From contig NZ_LMCF01000006.1 in assembly GCF_001623075.1 (NCBI RefSeq), positions 1 to 64,000 on the forward strand: DNA of 64,000 nucleotides, given 5' to 3'. The position numbers and the translations under genes are program-made. The number at the start of each line of letters is the position of its first letter. Position 1 is the first letter of the stretch. The notes under the pieces are model-generated. The model did no database searches. It was given only the letters and a program-made list of their open reading frames with translations, and was not told where the DNA came from. Positions 1 to 7,945 of the stretch are shown here, piece by piece. The DNA comes from Pseudovibrio sp. Ad37 (GTDB lineage: Bacteria > Pseudomonadota > Alphaproteobacteria > Rhizobiales > Stappiaceae).

Positions 1-594
1 TTCAACGTATGTTTTGCAGCAAACACAGTCGCAAAAATCGACTTAACATCATAACATGACCGTCACCCATGTCCCCGAATAAACGTCAACCATCTCTCCG
101 GGACAAACATCAAAGCCCGGGATGACACCGGTGGGACTGCAAAAAACTTATCCCCCTTGGCAAAAGATGCCGCCATACTAACTCCCATGCCTACGTAACG
201 GGCTGCTGGCGGACCATCCGTCAGTTTGTCGTAGGCTGGGTGGGGCTTTTGAGAGAGGTAACGCATCTTTCAAAGGTCCGGTGGAACCGATTTTCAGACG
301 TGACTGCATGGTCTGAGAGGAAGGGCCCAAGCTTGAGGGGCATCACGCAGTGGCATTTGCTGGTCAGAGCAGCTGATGTCAGGGATAGAGGACCTGTTTA
401 GGCCGGGAAACTTGCCTGAGCAAAGCCACTGTCCTTCCAGGAAACTGGCTATCGTGTCTTTCAGGATAAGAGGCGATGTTGTCCATACCAAAATGCCCGG
501 GCAAGGCGACAGCCAATGCCGAAGACTCACTACCAATAAAATGCGCAGGCACTGCCTGCTCGCCTTGCCCTCCCCATTTTGGGAGTTTCACGTG
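1..594. other. Stretch with no supported gene
   Basis: About 600 bases at the left edge hold only short open frames with no recognisable domain, lipobox or good ribosome binding site. On either strand the most structured part is 185-240, where an arm at 189-195 (GCCTACG) pairs perfectly with 230-236 (CGTAGGC). The stem extends outward as CCCA against TGGG with one bulged T. This could be the leader of a gene that begins left of the window, an untranslated RNA, or decayed coding DNA. I cannot tell these apart from the sequence. Confidence 0.5.
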
Positions 595-622
595 AAAACA
601 CCGCCGGTCATTTCCAGCGGTG
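595..622 (-). terminator. Rho-independent terminator of the first GNAT gene
   Basis: Read on the minus strand, CACCGCTGG (622-614) pairs with CCGGCGGTG (607-599) through one G-T wobble, around a six-base loop. TTTTC follows at 598-594. It lies 28 bases past the stop codon of the GNAT gene, in the right orientation. Confidence 0.75.
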
Positions 623-649
623 CTAAAGCTGTTTGCATAACAGGAAGGC

Positions 650-1102
650 TCACGCTGCCGCCTTCTCCTTAAACATGTGAAGCCGGTCCGTATCTTCCCA
701 CTGCAATCTATAGCCAAGCTGCTCAATGAACACCTTCGCAGGGTGGGTCTTGATCGGGTTGAACGTCCACTGGCTAAAGCCCTTGCGCTGAATATCTTCC
801 TCCGTGCGCTCAAGCAGATACTTCGCCAAACCATAGCGGCGAAAATCCGGATGCACATACACGTTGAAGATATGGGCACTGTCGTTCTGAAGCCCCCAAT
901 AGCAATAGCCTTTAATGTCATCTGCCATTTCAGCGGCAAAGGTGCGTAGCAAAGCCTCTTCCATCCGCTTGCGCTGCACAGCCTCACACGTCTTCCACCG
1001 CTCAAAATTCTGCGGTTCCAACTCCGCCATATAATGAGCCTCAAGCTCCAGTAAAGCCGGAAGATCCTTCGCTTCAGACACCCTGATTATGGGAACAACC
1101 AT
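650..1102 (-). CDS. GNAT family N-acetyltransferase
   Basis: A 150-residue protein of the Gcn5-related acetyltransferase fold, expected to move an acetyl group from acetyl-CoA to an unknown amine. The acetyl-CoA pyrophosphate loop (motif A) is visible around residues 82-95 as VHPDFRRYGLAKYLLE, an R-x-x-G-x-A version. The C-terminal strand with Phe-Ile-Glu-Gln-Leu-Gly-Tyr is typical of the family ('F...GF' position). The length is normal for a single-domain GNAT. It lies 12 bases downstream of the carbonic anhydrase on the same strand, so the two may be co-transcribed, ending at the hairpin at 595-622. The substrate cannot be deduced. Confidence 0.88.
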   Translation of the reverse strand: MVVPIIRVSEAKDLPALLELEAHYMAELEPQNFERWKTCEAVQRKRMEEALLRTFAAEMADDIKGYCYWGLQNDSAHIFNVYVHPDFRRYGLAKYLLERTEEDIQRKGFSQWTFNPIKTHPAKVFIEQLGYRLQWEDTDRLHMFKEKAAA

Positions 1103-1114
1103 CTGCCAACCCTC

Positions 1115-1858
1115 TTATGTCACCATTGTAACTTTGCCCGTATCAAGGTCATACACCCCGCCAACCACCTTCAACGTCCCCGCCTTGAAGTGCTTGTCTA
1201 AAATGGGTGATGCCTGCTGCAAAGCCGTCACGCCCCACTGCACATTGGCTTTGATGGCATTGACAAGAACATCCCCCTTCTCACCCTGCGCCTGTTGCAC
1301 AGGAGGTCGAAGAAGTTCAACAAGCGTCTGAATATGACCGGGAAACTGGTTGCCACTTTGTGTCGAAGAAATCGCCGCCTTAACAGCACCGCACTTCTCG
1401 TGCCCCAACACCATAATGAGCTGCGTACCCAGCACATCAACACAAAACTCAAGGCTCGCCAGCCCTTCCGGCGTCACAACATTGCCAGCAATACGAACCA
1501 CAAAAAGATCCCCACGCCCGGTATCAAACGCCAGCTCCGGCGCCACACGGGAATCCGCACAGCCAAGGATCGCCGCAAACGGGTTTTGCCCAGCAGCCAG
1601 TGCAGCACGGGTACTCTGGAAATCAGCAGGAGTGATATCACCCTCAACATAGCGTTTGTTACCATCCATCAAACGCTTAAGAGCAGCCTCACCACCAATC
1701 TCATTCTTAGGAATAGGCGGCTCCTGCGCACTGACAGACGAAACAGCACCAACACCACCCGTTGCCAGAGCAGCACCAAACACACCAGCCGTTTTCAAAA
1801 ACTTGCGGCGCGCTGGTGATCCAACCAAACCCGCTTTGTCATTACACATCCAACACAT
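1115..1858 (-). CDS. Beta-class carbonic anhydrase with a Tat signal
   Basis: Predicted to interconvert CO2 and bicarbonate. The beta-class zinc site is complete: Cys plus the Asp-Arg pair in GCADSRVAPE, then His and Cys in GHEKCGAV. An export signal precedes the catalytic domain: SPARRKFLKTAG, a twin-arginine motif followed by a hydrophobic Ala/Gly stretch and SVSAQE, a plausible cleavage site. This implies a folded, periplasmic enzyme. I chose the ATG at 1858 (247 residues) because CAGGAG sits six bases upstream; the frame extends 35 codons further without such a site. Unusually, the protein begins Met-Cys-Trp-Met-Cys, placing a C-x-x-C pair ahead of the Tat motif. A GNAT gene follows after 12 bases. 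Confidence 0.92.
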   Translation of the reverse strand: MCWMCNDKAGLVGSPARRKFLKTAGVFGAALATGGVGAVSSVSAQEPPIPKNEIGGEAALKRLMDGNKRYVEGDITPADFQSTRAALAAGQNPFAAILGCADSRVAPELAFDTGRGDLFVVRIAGNVVTPEGLASLEFCVDVLGTQLIMVLGHEKCGAVKAAISSTQSGNQFPGHIQTLVELLRPPVQQAQGEKGDVLVNAIKANVQWGVTALQQASPILDKHFKAGTLKVVGGVYDLDTGKVTMVT

Positions 1859-1971
1859 AGGCTTCTCCTGGCCAAACAACAAAAGTTGCAGCCAGCCTAA
1901 AAGCCCATTCTGGACATTCTGTTGTTGAATTGGATGAAACAGCCCTAAACAAAAAGAACTCACAATCGCAC

Positions 1972-2439
1972 CTAAATTTCTCTTTCCAGCCGCGGACCAA
2001 TTTCTCTGAATTCGTTATTAAGATAAAAACTCAGCGTCGTTTTCCAGGCCGGCTGATGCGGCGCTCCCACTTCCAAATACGGCCAGTCCATCTCCTGCCC
2101 CTTCAACACCGCCTGCTGCAGCAGTATCTTACCAACCCCGGCACACCGGCCAGACGGCACAACGTAAAACTCAACAATTTCACCAAACCGGCCACCAGCA
2201 TAAATGGCCTTCTTTTCCGCCAGTGTAATGAGTCCGAGAAGCTCCCCCTGAGACCGCGCCAGATAAGCCCAATAGCGAGAGCCACCATCCGACAGAATAT
2301 CCTCAGCCGTCATTTTGAACTGCCCAACATCAAGCTCATCTTCCGGCCAAAGTTCGCTTTCCATCGCAAAGACGAGTTCACCCAAACGATGCGCATCCGC
2401 TTCTCTGGCAGGTTCCACTGTAATCTCATCGAATATCAC
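1972..2439 (-). CDS. GNAT family N-acetyltransferase
   Basis: A 155-residue single-domain acetyltransferase. Motif A is seen around residues 98-110 as VPSGRCAGVGKILLQ, with the R-x-x-G-V-G acetyl-CoA loop. The preceding strand EIVEFYVV is the usual beta-4. The frame opens with GTG at 2439; a GGGAG lies about 11 bases upstream, a rather long spacing, so the start is uncertain by a few codons. It is unrelated in detail to the GNAT at 650-1102 and its substrate is unknown. It lies downstream of the glycosyltransferase on the same strand, separated by a palindromic repeat at 2487-2539, and 113 bases upstream of the carbonic anhydrase start. Confidence 0.87.
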   Translation of the reverse strand: MIFDEITVEPAREADAHRLGELVFAMESELWPEDELDVGQFKMTAEDILSDGGSRYWAYLARSQGELLGLITLAEKKAIYAGGRFGEIVEFYVVPSGRCAGVGKILLQQAVLKGQEMDWPYLEVGAPHQPAWKTTLSFYLNNEFREIGPRLEREI

Positions 2440-2486
2440 GGACCCATCTCCCTGATCTCAAGTCGCAATGACCAGCCTACCAATTT

Positions 2487-2539
2487 TTAGAGCGTCGACC
2501 CATTCTCAAAACTGGGAGAATTTAGCCGTATAACTCTAA
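2487..2539. repeat. Palindromic intergenic element, copy A
   Basis: TTAGAG at 2487-2492 is matched by CTCTAA at 2534-2539, and a nested ATTCTC/GAGAAT pair lies at 2502-2507 and 2516-2521. The outer arm TTAGAGCG recurs in the arms of the element at 7808-7852, so I group them as one repeat type. It fills the gap between the glycosyltransferase and the GNAT gene. Confidence 0.45.
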
Positions 2540-2553
2540 TACTGTGAGGCTGC

Positions 2554-4074
2554 CTAATTATTCCCCTCAACAATGATGAAGCTATACTCGAATGGGTATT
2601 CCGACCAATGATAGTAAGGCGCAGCTTCCTTATGGATTTCACTGTTAGGGATCGGCTTGCCTTTAAGCTGCTGATAAAGGGCAGACATGTTCTCAGGGAC
2701 AGCCTTGGAGTGCCCTTTCCAAAGGATAGCAACCGGATAGGCGTAGTTGATATCGATACCGGAATACTCCGGAATGGTTACTGCCCAACCCGGTTTCAGG
2801 TCGCCAATGTTACCCGCAATGCTGTGAGACGTGGTCAGAACACTTCGCACACCATACTGCGCCAGCGTATCAACAATTGCCTGAGAAGGAAGCGCGTGCG
2901 CACTTGGCTTCTTAAAACTGCCAAAGGCAAAGTTGAAGGGAATGAGCACAACGATCAGCACTGCCAGCACACTAGCCGTGCCAAGAATGATCTTGGCCTG
3001 ACGTATTGAGACCTCAGCAAACAGCCACAGCGAAGCAACCAGCGGAGCAAGAAACAGGATTGGTTGAAGCCACCGGTCTTTCACATTGGTCGCACCACTT
3101 GCAACAACAGACACAGCAGCAATAACCAGCCCAAAGATAACGACAAGCGTGAGAAGCTTGCGAATGGTCTCATTCACATATTGGTCGTGCTGCTCAGCAT
3201 CCTTCCAATAAAAGCTCGTCGCCCATGCGCAAAAGAACAGGACCACGGCCACAATGACAAACTGCAAAGCTGCATTTATCAGAGAGATAAACCCGGTCAG
3301 AAAATGCCGTTCAACCTTTTCGATTCCGAACTTATGGACACGCGCGTAGATGAGGTCCTGGTTCTCAAACATCCAGAAAGCAGGAGGAAGCAAAAGCACG
3401 ATAGCAACAGCAGCAGAACCAAGAATGTATTTTGAACGTAGAAACTTGCGACCGTCCTCAATGCAAAAAACTGCTGCGATCAAAGCAGCGAGCAAAAACA
3501 TATAGTTGTATTTGGAAAGCGCACCTGCTGCGATCACAACACCAAACACAACAGCGCGCCACCAACTTGGCTTTTCGATGCAGGTCAGGAAGACATAAAC
3601 CGTCCACGCAGAACACGCGAACATCAAAACTGAATGGCTCAACGCCCGCTGCGCCTCCCAGGAGATCTGCGGCAGAAAGATAAGTGAGGCCGTCCCGATA
3701 GCAGCCAACGTCGGATCAGAGGCCTTCCGCGCTGTGAGCCAAACACCTAGATAGCCAAGAAACAACAAGGTGTTTTTAAGAAGAGCAGTTGCAAAGAGCC
3801 CTTCTCCAAACACCCAGAAGAAAGCGATCGTCAGCCAAGTATAAAGTGGTGGCTGCGGGCCATATCCAAGCTGAAAACTCTGAGCTGCAATAATCTGCTC
3901 CGCTTCATCCAGGCCCAATACGGGAGACGCAAAATAACGAATAATGGTCTGGACGATGAAGTATCCAGCAAGAAGCCAGACAAAGTGTTTCGCGATGAAC
4001 GTAGCCCAGTTATCCGAGACTATGGCGCGTTGAAGTTTGGGAAGGAAACCTTGATCTTGCAGCATCTGCACCAT
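2554..4074 (-). CDS. GT39/ArnT-like membrane glycosyltransferase
   Basis: A 506-residue polytopic inner-membrane protein with about ten to twelve hydrophobic segments, the first around residues 30-49. The first periplasmic loop carries Gly-Leu-Asp-Glu-Ala-Glu at about 54-60, the acidic D-E motif of GT39 and related GT-C enzymes (ArnT, RgtA/B, protein O-mannosyltransferases). These take a polyprenyl-phosphate sugar as donor. RALSHSVL and SKYNYMFL also fit PMT_2 proteins. Downstream of the last membrane segment lies a soluble domain of about 130 residues. The acceptor (lipid A, another glycolipid or a protein) cannot be read from sequence. No obvious Shine-Dalgarno site marks the start; the ATG nine bases downstream is equally possible. 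Confidence 0.85.
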   Translation of the reverse strand: MVQMLQDQGFLPKLQRAIVSDNWATFIAKHFVWLLAGYFIVQTIIRYFASPVLGLDEAEQIIAAQSFQLGYGPQPPLYTWLTIAFFWVFGEGLFATALLKNTLLFLGYLGVWLTARKASDPTLAAIGTASLIFLPQISWEAQRALSHSVLMFACSAWTVYVFLTCIEKPSWWRAVVFGVVIAAGALSKYNYMFLLAALIAAVFCIEDGRKFLRSKYILGSAAVAIVLLLPPAFWMFENQDLIYARVHKFGIEKVERHFLTGFISLINAALQFVIVAVVLFFCAWATSFYWKDAEQHDQYVNETIRKLLTLVVIFGLVIAAVSVVASGATNVKDRWLQPILFLAPLVASLWLFAEVSIRQAKIILGTASVLAVLIVVLIPFNFAFGSFKKPSAHALPSQAIVDTLAQYGVRSVLTTSHSIAGNIGDLKPGWAVTIPEYSGIDINYAYPVAILWKGHSKAVPENMSALYQQLKGKPIPNSEIHKEAAPYYHWSEYPFEYSFIIVEGNN

Positions 4075-4173
4075 GCGCAGCTATCGACGCTTTTGCGCCT
4101 TGTTTTCGTTCCCTCCACCATAGCAATTACAACTAAGCATTGGCTTTCAGCTTTAATTAAAACCAGAGGCCAA

Positions 4174-4208
4174 TAAAAAAGCCCTCGCAAGCATAACCTG
4201 CGAAGGCT
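4174..4208 (-). terminator. Rho-independent terminator of purH
   Basis: On the minus strand AGCCTTCGCA (4208-4199) pairs with TGCGAGGGCT (4189-4180) through one G-T wobble, around a nine-base loop. TTTTTT follows at 4180-4175. It sits about 25 bases past the purH stop. Confidence 0.9.
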
Positions 4209-4233
4209 CTGAATTTATAAGAGATGCCGCCCT

Positions 4234-5850
4234 TTAGTGACGGAAGTGGCGCATTCCAGTAACGACCATTGCCAAGCCAGCTTCATCAGCGGCTTTGATC
4301 ACTTCATCATCACGCATGGAACCACCTGGCTGAATTACAGCAGTGGCACCAGCCTCAGCAGCAGAAAGCAAACCATCAGCGAACGGGAAGAACGCATCAG
4401 AAGCAACCACACAACCTTTAGTCAACGGCTCAGCAAGGCCGGCGGCCTCAGCGGCATCCTCAGCTTTGCGTGCTGCAATGCGAGCGCTGTCAACACGGCT
4501 CATTTGCCCTGCTCCGATGCCAACAGTCGCACCATCTTTGACGTAAACAATCGCATTGGATTTCACATGCTTGCCAACACGGAAGGCCATTTTCAGATCA
4601 GCCAGTTCCTGATCAGACGGAGTACGCTTTGTCACCACCTTCAGATCCAGATCATCAACAACACCGCTGTCGCGATCCTGAACCAGCAAGCCACCAGAAA
4701 CAGTCTTCACAAACAGGCCCTTGGCGCGTGGATCAGAAAGACCATTAGTCAGAAGCAAACGCAGGTTCTTTTTCTTCGCAACCAGCTCAATCGCTTCTTC
4801 TGTCGCATCAGGAGCGATGATTACCTCAGTGAAGATCTTGGTAATCTCAGAAGCAGCATCCGCATCCAGAGTACCGTTGAGCGCAACAATGCCACCAAAC
4901 GCAGAAACCGGATCACAAGCCAGCGCTTTCTCGTAGGCTTCCTTCAGCGTAGGCGCCTCTGCAACACCACATGGGTTCGCATGCTTGATGATAGCAACTG
5001 CTGCCGTACGAGCCGGATCAAACTCGGAAACAAGCTCAAACGCTGCATCTGTATCATTGATGTTGTTGTAAGAGAGCTGCTTACCCTGTACTTGACGAGC
5101 CGTCGCCACACCTGGGCGCTTCTCACCTGTCACGTAAAAGCCAGCTGCCTGATGAGGGTTCTCACCATAGCGCATCACTTCATTCAGCGTACCACCAATC
5201 GCGCGATAATCCGGAGCTGCCTCATCAATCTGCTCTGCCATCCAGTTGGAAACAGCAGCATCATAAGCAGCGGTACGAGCAAAAGCCTTCTGCGCCAGCT
5301 TCTTACGAAGAGCAATCGGAGACTGACCGTTATGCGTATCCAGCGCCACAACCACAGCAGCATAATCAGCTGGGTCAACAACAGTGGTTACATAGGCATG
5401 GTTTTTGGCAGCAGCGCGTGTCATCGCCGGACCACCAATGTCGATATTCTCGACACCGTTTGCGTAGTCAGCACCAGAAGTCACGGTGTCTTCAAATGGG
5501 TAAAGGTTCACACAAAGCAGGTCGATACCGATGATACCATGCTCATCCATCGCAGCAACATGCTCAGCATCATCACGAATGCTCAGCAATCCGCCATGCA
5601 CCATAGGATGAAGCGTCTTAACACGGCCATCCATGATTTCAGGAAAACCAGTAACCTCGGAAATATCTTTAACTGGGAGGCCAGCCTCAGCAATCGTTTT
5701 GCGAGTTCCGCCTGTTGAGATCAGCTCAACTCCACGTTCGGAAAGCGCTTTCGCAAACTCAACAAGACCGGTTTTATCGGAGACAGAAAGAAGCGCACGC
5801 TTAACCGATACGATTTCAGGTATCGGAACGCCTTTGGAGACAACGGCCAT
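4234..5850 (-). CDS. purH: Bifunctional AICAR formyltransferase/IMP cyclohydrolase
   Basis: Catalyses the last two steps of de novo purine synthesis: AICAR to FAICAR with 10-formyl-THF, then ring closure to IMP. The N-terminal MGS-like cyclohydrolase domain (about 1-150) has [11 protein letters not shown] and [14 protein letters not shown]. The formyltransferase domain follows, with the catalytic KHANPCG near residue 285 and [10 protein letters not shown] near the C terminus. At 538 residues it is full length. It is followed by a strong terminator at 4174-4208 and preceded by the heparinase-like gene and rsmB on the same strand, an arrangement seen in Hyphomicrobiales. The ATG at 5850 gives the canonical start ([14 protein letters not shown] follows after about 16 residues). 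Confidence 0.98.
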   Translation of the reverse strand: MAVVSKGVPIPEIVSVKRALLSVSDKTGLVEFAKALSERGVELISTGGTRKTIAEAGLPVKDISEVTGFPEIMDGRVKTLHPMVHGGLLSIRDDAEHVAAMDEHGIIGIDLLCVNLYPFEDTVTSGADYANGVENIDIGGPAMTRAAAKNHAYVTTVVDPADYAAVVVALDTHNGQSPIALRKKLAQKAFARTAAYDAAVSNWMAEQIDEAAPDYRAIGGTLNEVMRYGENPHQAAGFYVTGEKRPGVATARQVQGKQLSYNNINDTDAAFELVSEFDPARTAAVAIIKHANPCGVAEAPTLKEAYEKALACDPVSAFGGIVALNGTLDADAASEITKIFTEVIIAPDATEEAIELVAKKKNLRLLLTNGLSDPRAKGLFVKTVSGGLLVQDRDSGVVDDLDLKVVTKRTPSDQELADLKMAFRVGKHVKSNAIVYVKDGATVGIGAGQMSRVDSARIAARKAEDAAEAAGLAEPLTKGCVVASDAFFPFADGLLSAAEAGATAVIQPGGSMRDDEVIKAADEAGLAMVVTGMRHFRH

Positions 5851-6013
5851 GGGTAAAAGCCTACTCTCTTAGAGAAAATGGAAGGGTTTTGACGCCCGCC
5901 AAATAACACTTATTCACAGCTGTGGGAACCCATTTTATGGGGATTGAGAGCGGTTTGACGGGTAACCTTTAGGAGCAGTTTATATCCCCTAAAGGGCAAA
6001 GGCACAAATGACG

Positions 6014-7729
6014 TTAGGTCTTCCGCCGCGCCTTGGCAGAAGCTGTCTTTCTCAACATCCAGGTCACGCTCAACGCTTCTTTCACACCAACCGTAAGAAC
6101 GATCTGCTGTGTCTGTCGATGACCGAATACGTCTGACAGATAAATTGATTCCTCAATGGAGAACTCAATCCCATCCGCAGAAAACTCCCAAGCTTCACCA
6201 TCCGCACACCGCAAAACAGCAGCATCACCCAATGGCAACATGGTGCAACTCACTTGTGGATGTAGATGAAAACGGATCGTGACAATCTCTTCCTCTGCCT
6301 TGTCAGATGCTGGCTTGAACTGATCAATCCCATCCAGAACGGTTCCATCACGCGACAACGTCAGATCACGTTCATGAACAATACCATAGCGCTCTACATA
6401 ACCGTCATGACTTGCAATCACACGGTCAGAAAGATCGGTATCCTGTCGCTCCGCTTCAACGTCTTTGGGACCAGACAGGACTGGGTTACCCAGCATCTTA
6501 TCAAAACGGGAAGACGTCAGAAAACGACAAGAAGATGTATCGCCAATTCCTGCTGTCGAATGCGCAGCAGTTGAACGAGCCACCATCTTCCAGGCAACTT
6601 GCTCTCGTGTAGAAACGCCACAGTTCACAACAATACGGTTGCGCTTTGAGGAGAACTCAAAGGAGAGACAACCAGCATGCGTACTGCTGGAGAAACGCGT
6701 TGGCGGCGGTGCTCCCACATCGATCATCACAAGGCTATCACCACCAGTAAGACGCTGATAGCCGGAATGCGGTGCACTAACAGGCGGTGTTCCACGTGCA
6801 TCATCATAAGCAAGGATGGTCGCGACCACATCACCCGGAGTAGAAGCCATGCCATTGAAGTGAGCAAAGGATCCATCACCATGACGGAAGAAGCGGATCA
6901 TCGGCATCATGCGGTCAATGGATTCCATCATGACTGGAGACACCGTTTGTCCCTGCATCACGAGCGCCTGGCGGATTGGAAGCAGATCAACAAGGATCTC
7001 AATAATCGCACCGGGATGTCGGGAGATATGACCACCATCCGGCAGGATTTGACGCTTCAACTCCTGATCAAGGCGTTTCAGAGCTTGTTTGACGTGACGC
7101 CCCTGCCCATCCATGGAAACCGTTGCACAAGCATTCGCCATGGCAACTGTCAGACGCGGCAAGCCATCCGGCGCTTTGTTCATAGTCCGGCGTAGATAAC
7201 GCACCTGTCGGTACAGCGACCGCATGAAGGCACGATAGAAATCCGCTTCACATCCAGTCAGCAGTAAGGGAGATTGAGCCATCCAGCTCAGCACACGGCG
7301 CGCAACAACTTCCTGCTTCCAGCCGCCATCATGCCAGCGACCGCAGGATCTGATCCAGTCCTCAACCAAAGCACGGGCATTTTGCTGTGCCATGTTGGTC
7401 TCAGCAGCACGCAAATGGCGAAGCCATGAAAACCCATGCAGCGCTTTTGACCATTGGAGATTCGGCGGCTCAACATCAAACGGAGATTGCCCGCCCACCT
7501 CAACCAGATGCCCAGCAAACAGGAACCGGCCTGCATAAATGTCAGCGGCGTTTGTTGCATCTGCAGTGCGCAGATCCTGAGGAGCGATAAGCAGACGCGA
7601 TGGCGCACTTCCAAACGAGAACACGCGGAACATAGATCCCCCTCGCGCCCAGTTCAGACTGTTTTGAGCCATGTTTTGTGTCAAAAGACTAAGGATTCTA
7701 AGTCTTTCAGACACCGTTGCGCCCGTCAT
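6014..7729 (-). CDS. Heparinase II/III family protein
   Basis: A 571-residue protein of the heparinase II/III (alginate-lyase-like) family, with an N-terminal alpha/alpha toroid (about 90-330, Trp- and Arg-rich) and a C-terminal beta-sandwich. HFNGM near 295 and STHAGCLSFEFSS near 355 are typical; His-Asp-Gly-Tyr near 460 is also conserved in the family. No signal peptide is seen, so an envelope or cytosolic role in polysaccharide turnover is only inferred. In alphaproteobacteria this gene usually lies between rsmB and purH, as here, so it looks vertically inherited. The start ATG has a GAAGGGG four bases upstream. A second in-frame ATG 19 codons later lacks a ribosome site. Confidence 0.9.
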   Translation of the reverse strand: MTGATVSERLRILSLLTQNMAQNSLNWARGGSMFRVFSFGSAPSRLLIAPQDLRTADATNAADIYAGRFLFAGHLVEVGGQSPFDVEPPNLQWSKALHGFSWLRHLRAAETNMAQQNARALVEDWIRSCGRWHDGGWKQEVVARRVLSWMAQSPLLLTGCEADFYRAFMRSLYRQVRYLRRTMNKAPDGLPRLTVAMANACATVSMDGQGRHVKQALKRLDQELKRQILPDGGHISRHPGAIIEILVDLLPIRQALVMQGQTVSPVMMESIDRMMPMIRFFRHGDGSFAHFNGMASTPGDVVATILAYDDARGTPPVSAPHSGYQRLTGGDSLVMIDVGAPPPTRFSSSTHAGCLSFEFSSKRNRIVVNCGVSTREQVAWKMVARSTAAHSTAGIGDTSSCRFLTSSRFDKMLGNPVLSGPKDVEAERQDTDLSDRVIASHDGYVERYGIVHERDLTLSRDGTVLDGIDQFKPASDKAEEEIVTIRFHLHPQVSCTMLPLGDAAVLRCADGEAWEFSADGIEFSIEESIYLSDVFGHRQTQQIVLTVGVKEALSVTWMLRKTASAKARRKT

Positions 7730-7751
7730 ACCCCTTCAGCACTCCATTGGA

Positions 7752-7852
7752 GCGTATCCCCGAAAAGCAGTTTCGGTTTCAGATAAGGATACGCACAAAA
7801 ACAAAGATTTAGAGCGTGAGCAAGAAAGCGATTTGCAACAACACGCTCTAAA
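7752..7852. repeat. Pair of tandem palindromic intergenic elements, copies B and C
   Basis: Two adjacent palindromes lie between rsmB and the heparinase-like gene. The first (7752-7794) has outer arms GCGTATCC/GGATACGC and nested arms CCGAAA/TTTCGG. The second (7808-7852) has perfect 11-base arms TTTAGAGCGTG/CACGCTCTAAA around a 23-base loop. The first closely follows the pattern of the palindromic repeats common between genes in Hyphomicrobiales (GAGCGT..CCGAAAA..TTTCGG..ACGC). They could form hairpins in the rsmB transcript. Confidence 0.7.
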
Positions 7853-7945
7853 CAAACTTAACAAATGGTTTGCGCCCAAGCTCTTTAAATCTCGTTAACC
7901 ATGCCCACTTTGCGCAAATCCTTGGTGACATTCCACCAGCTCTTT

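Noticed and set aside
280-335. Resemblance to the 3' half of an FMN riboswitch (GGTCCGGTGGAACC, then GAGAGGAAGG)
   Set aside because: The conserved 5' half is not recognisable, core spacing is wrong, and no riboflavin gene lies downstream on that strand.
379-1044. 221-codon minus-strand frame over the first GNAT gene
   Set aside because: Overlaps the GNAT gene in another frame; Arg/Ser/Cys-rich without family features.
4237-5718. Long open frame on the plus strand opposite purH
   Set aside because: It is a shadow of purH: composition is Ser/Arg/Thr/His-rich, no domain is seen, and the opposite frame has all PurH motifs.
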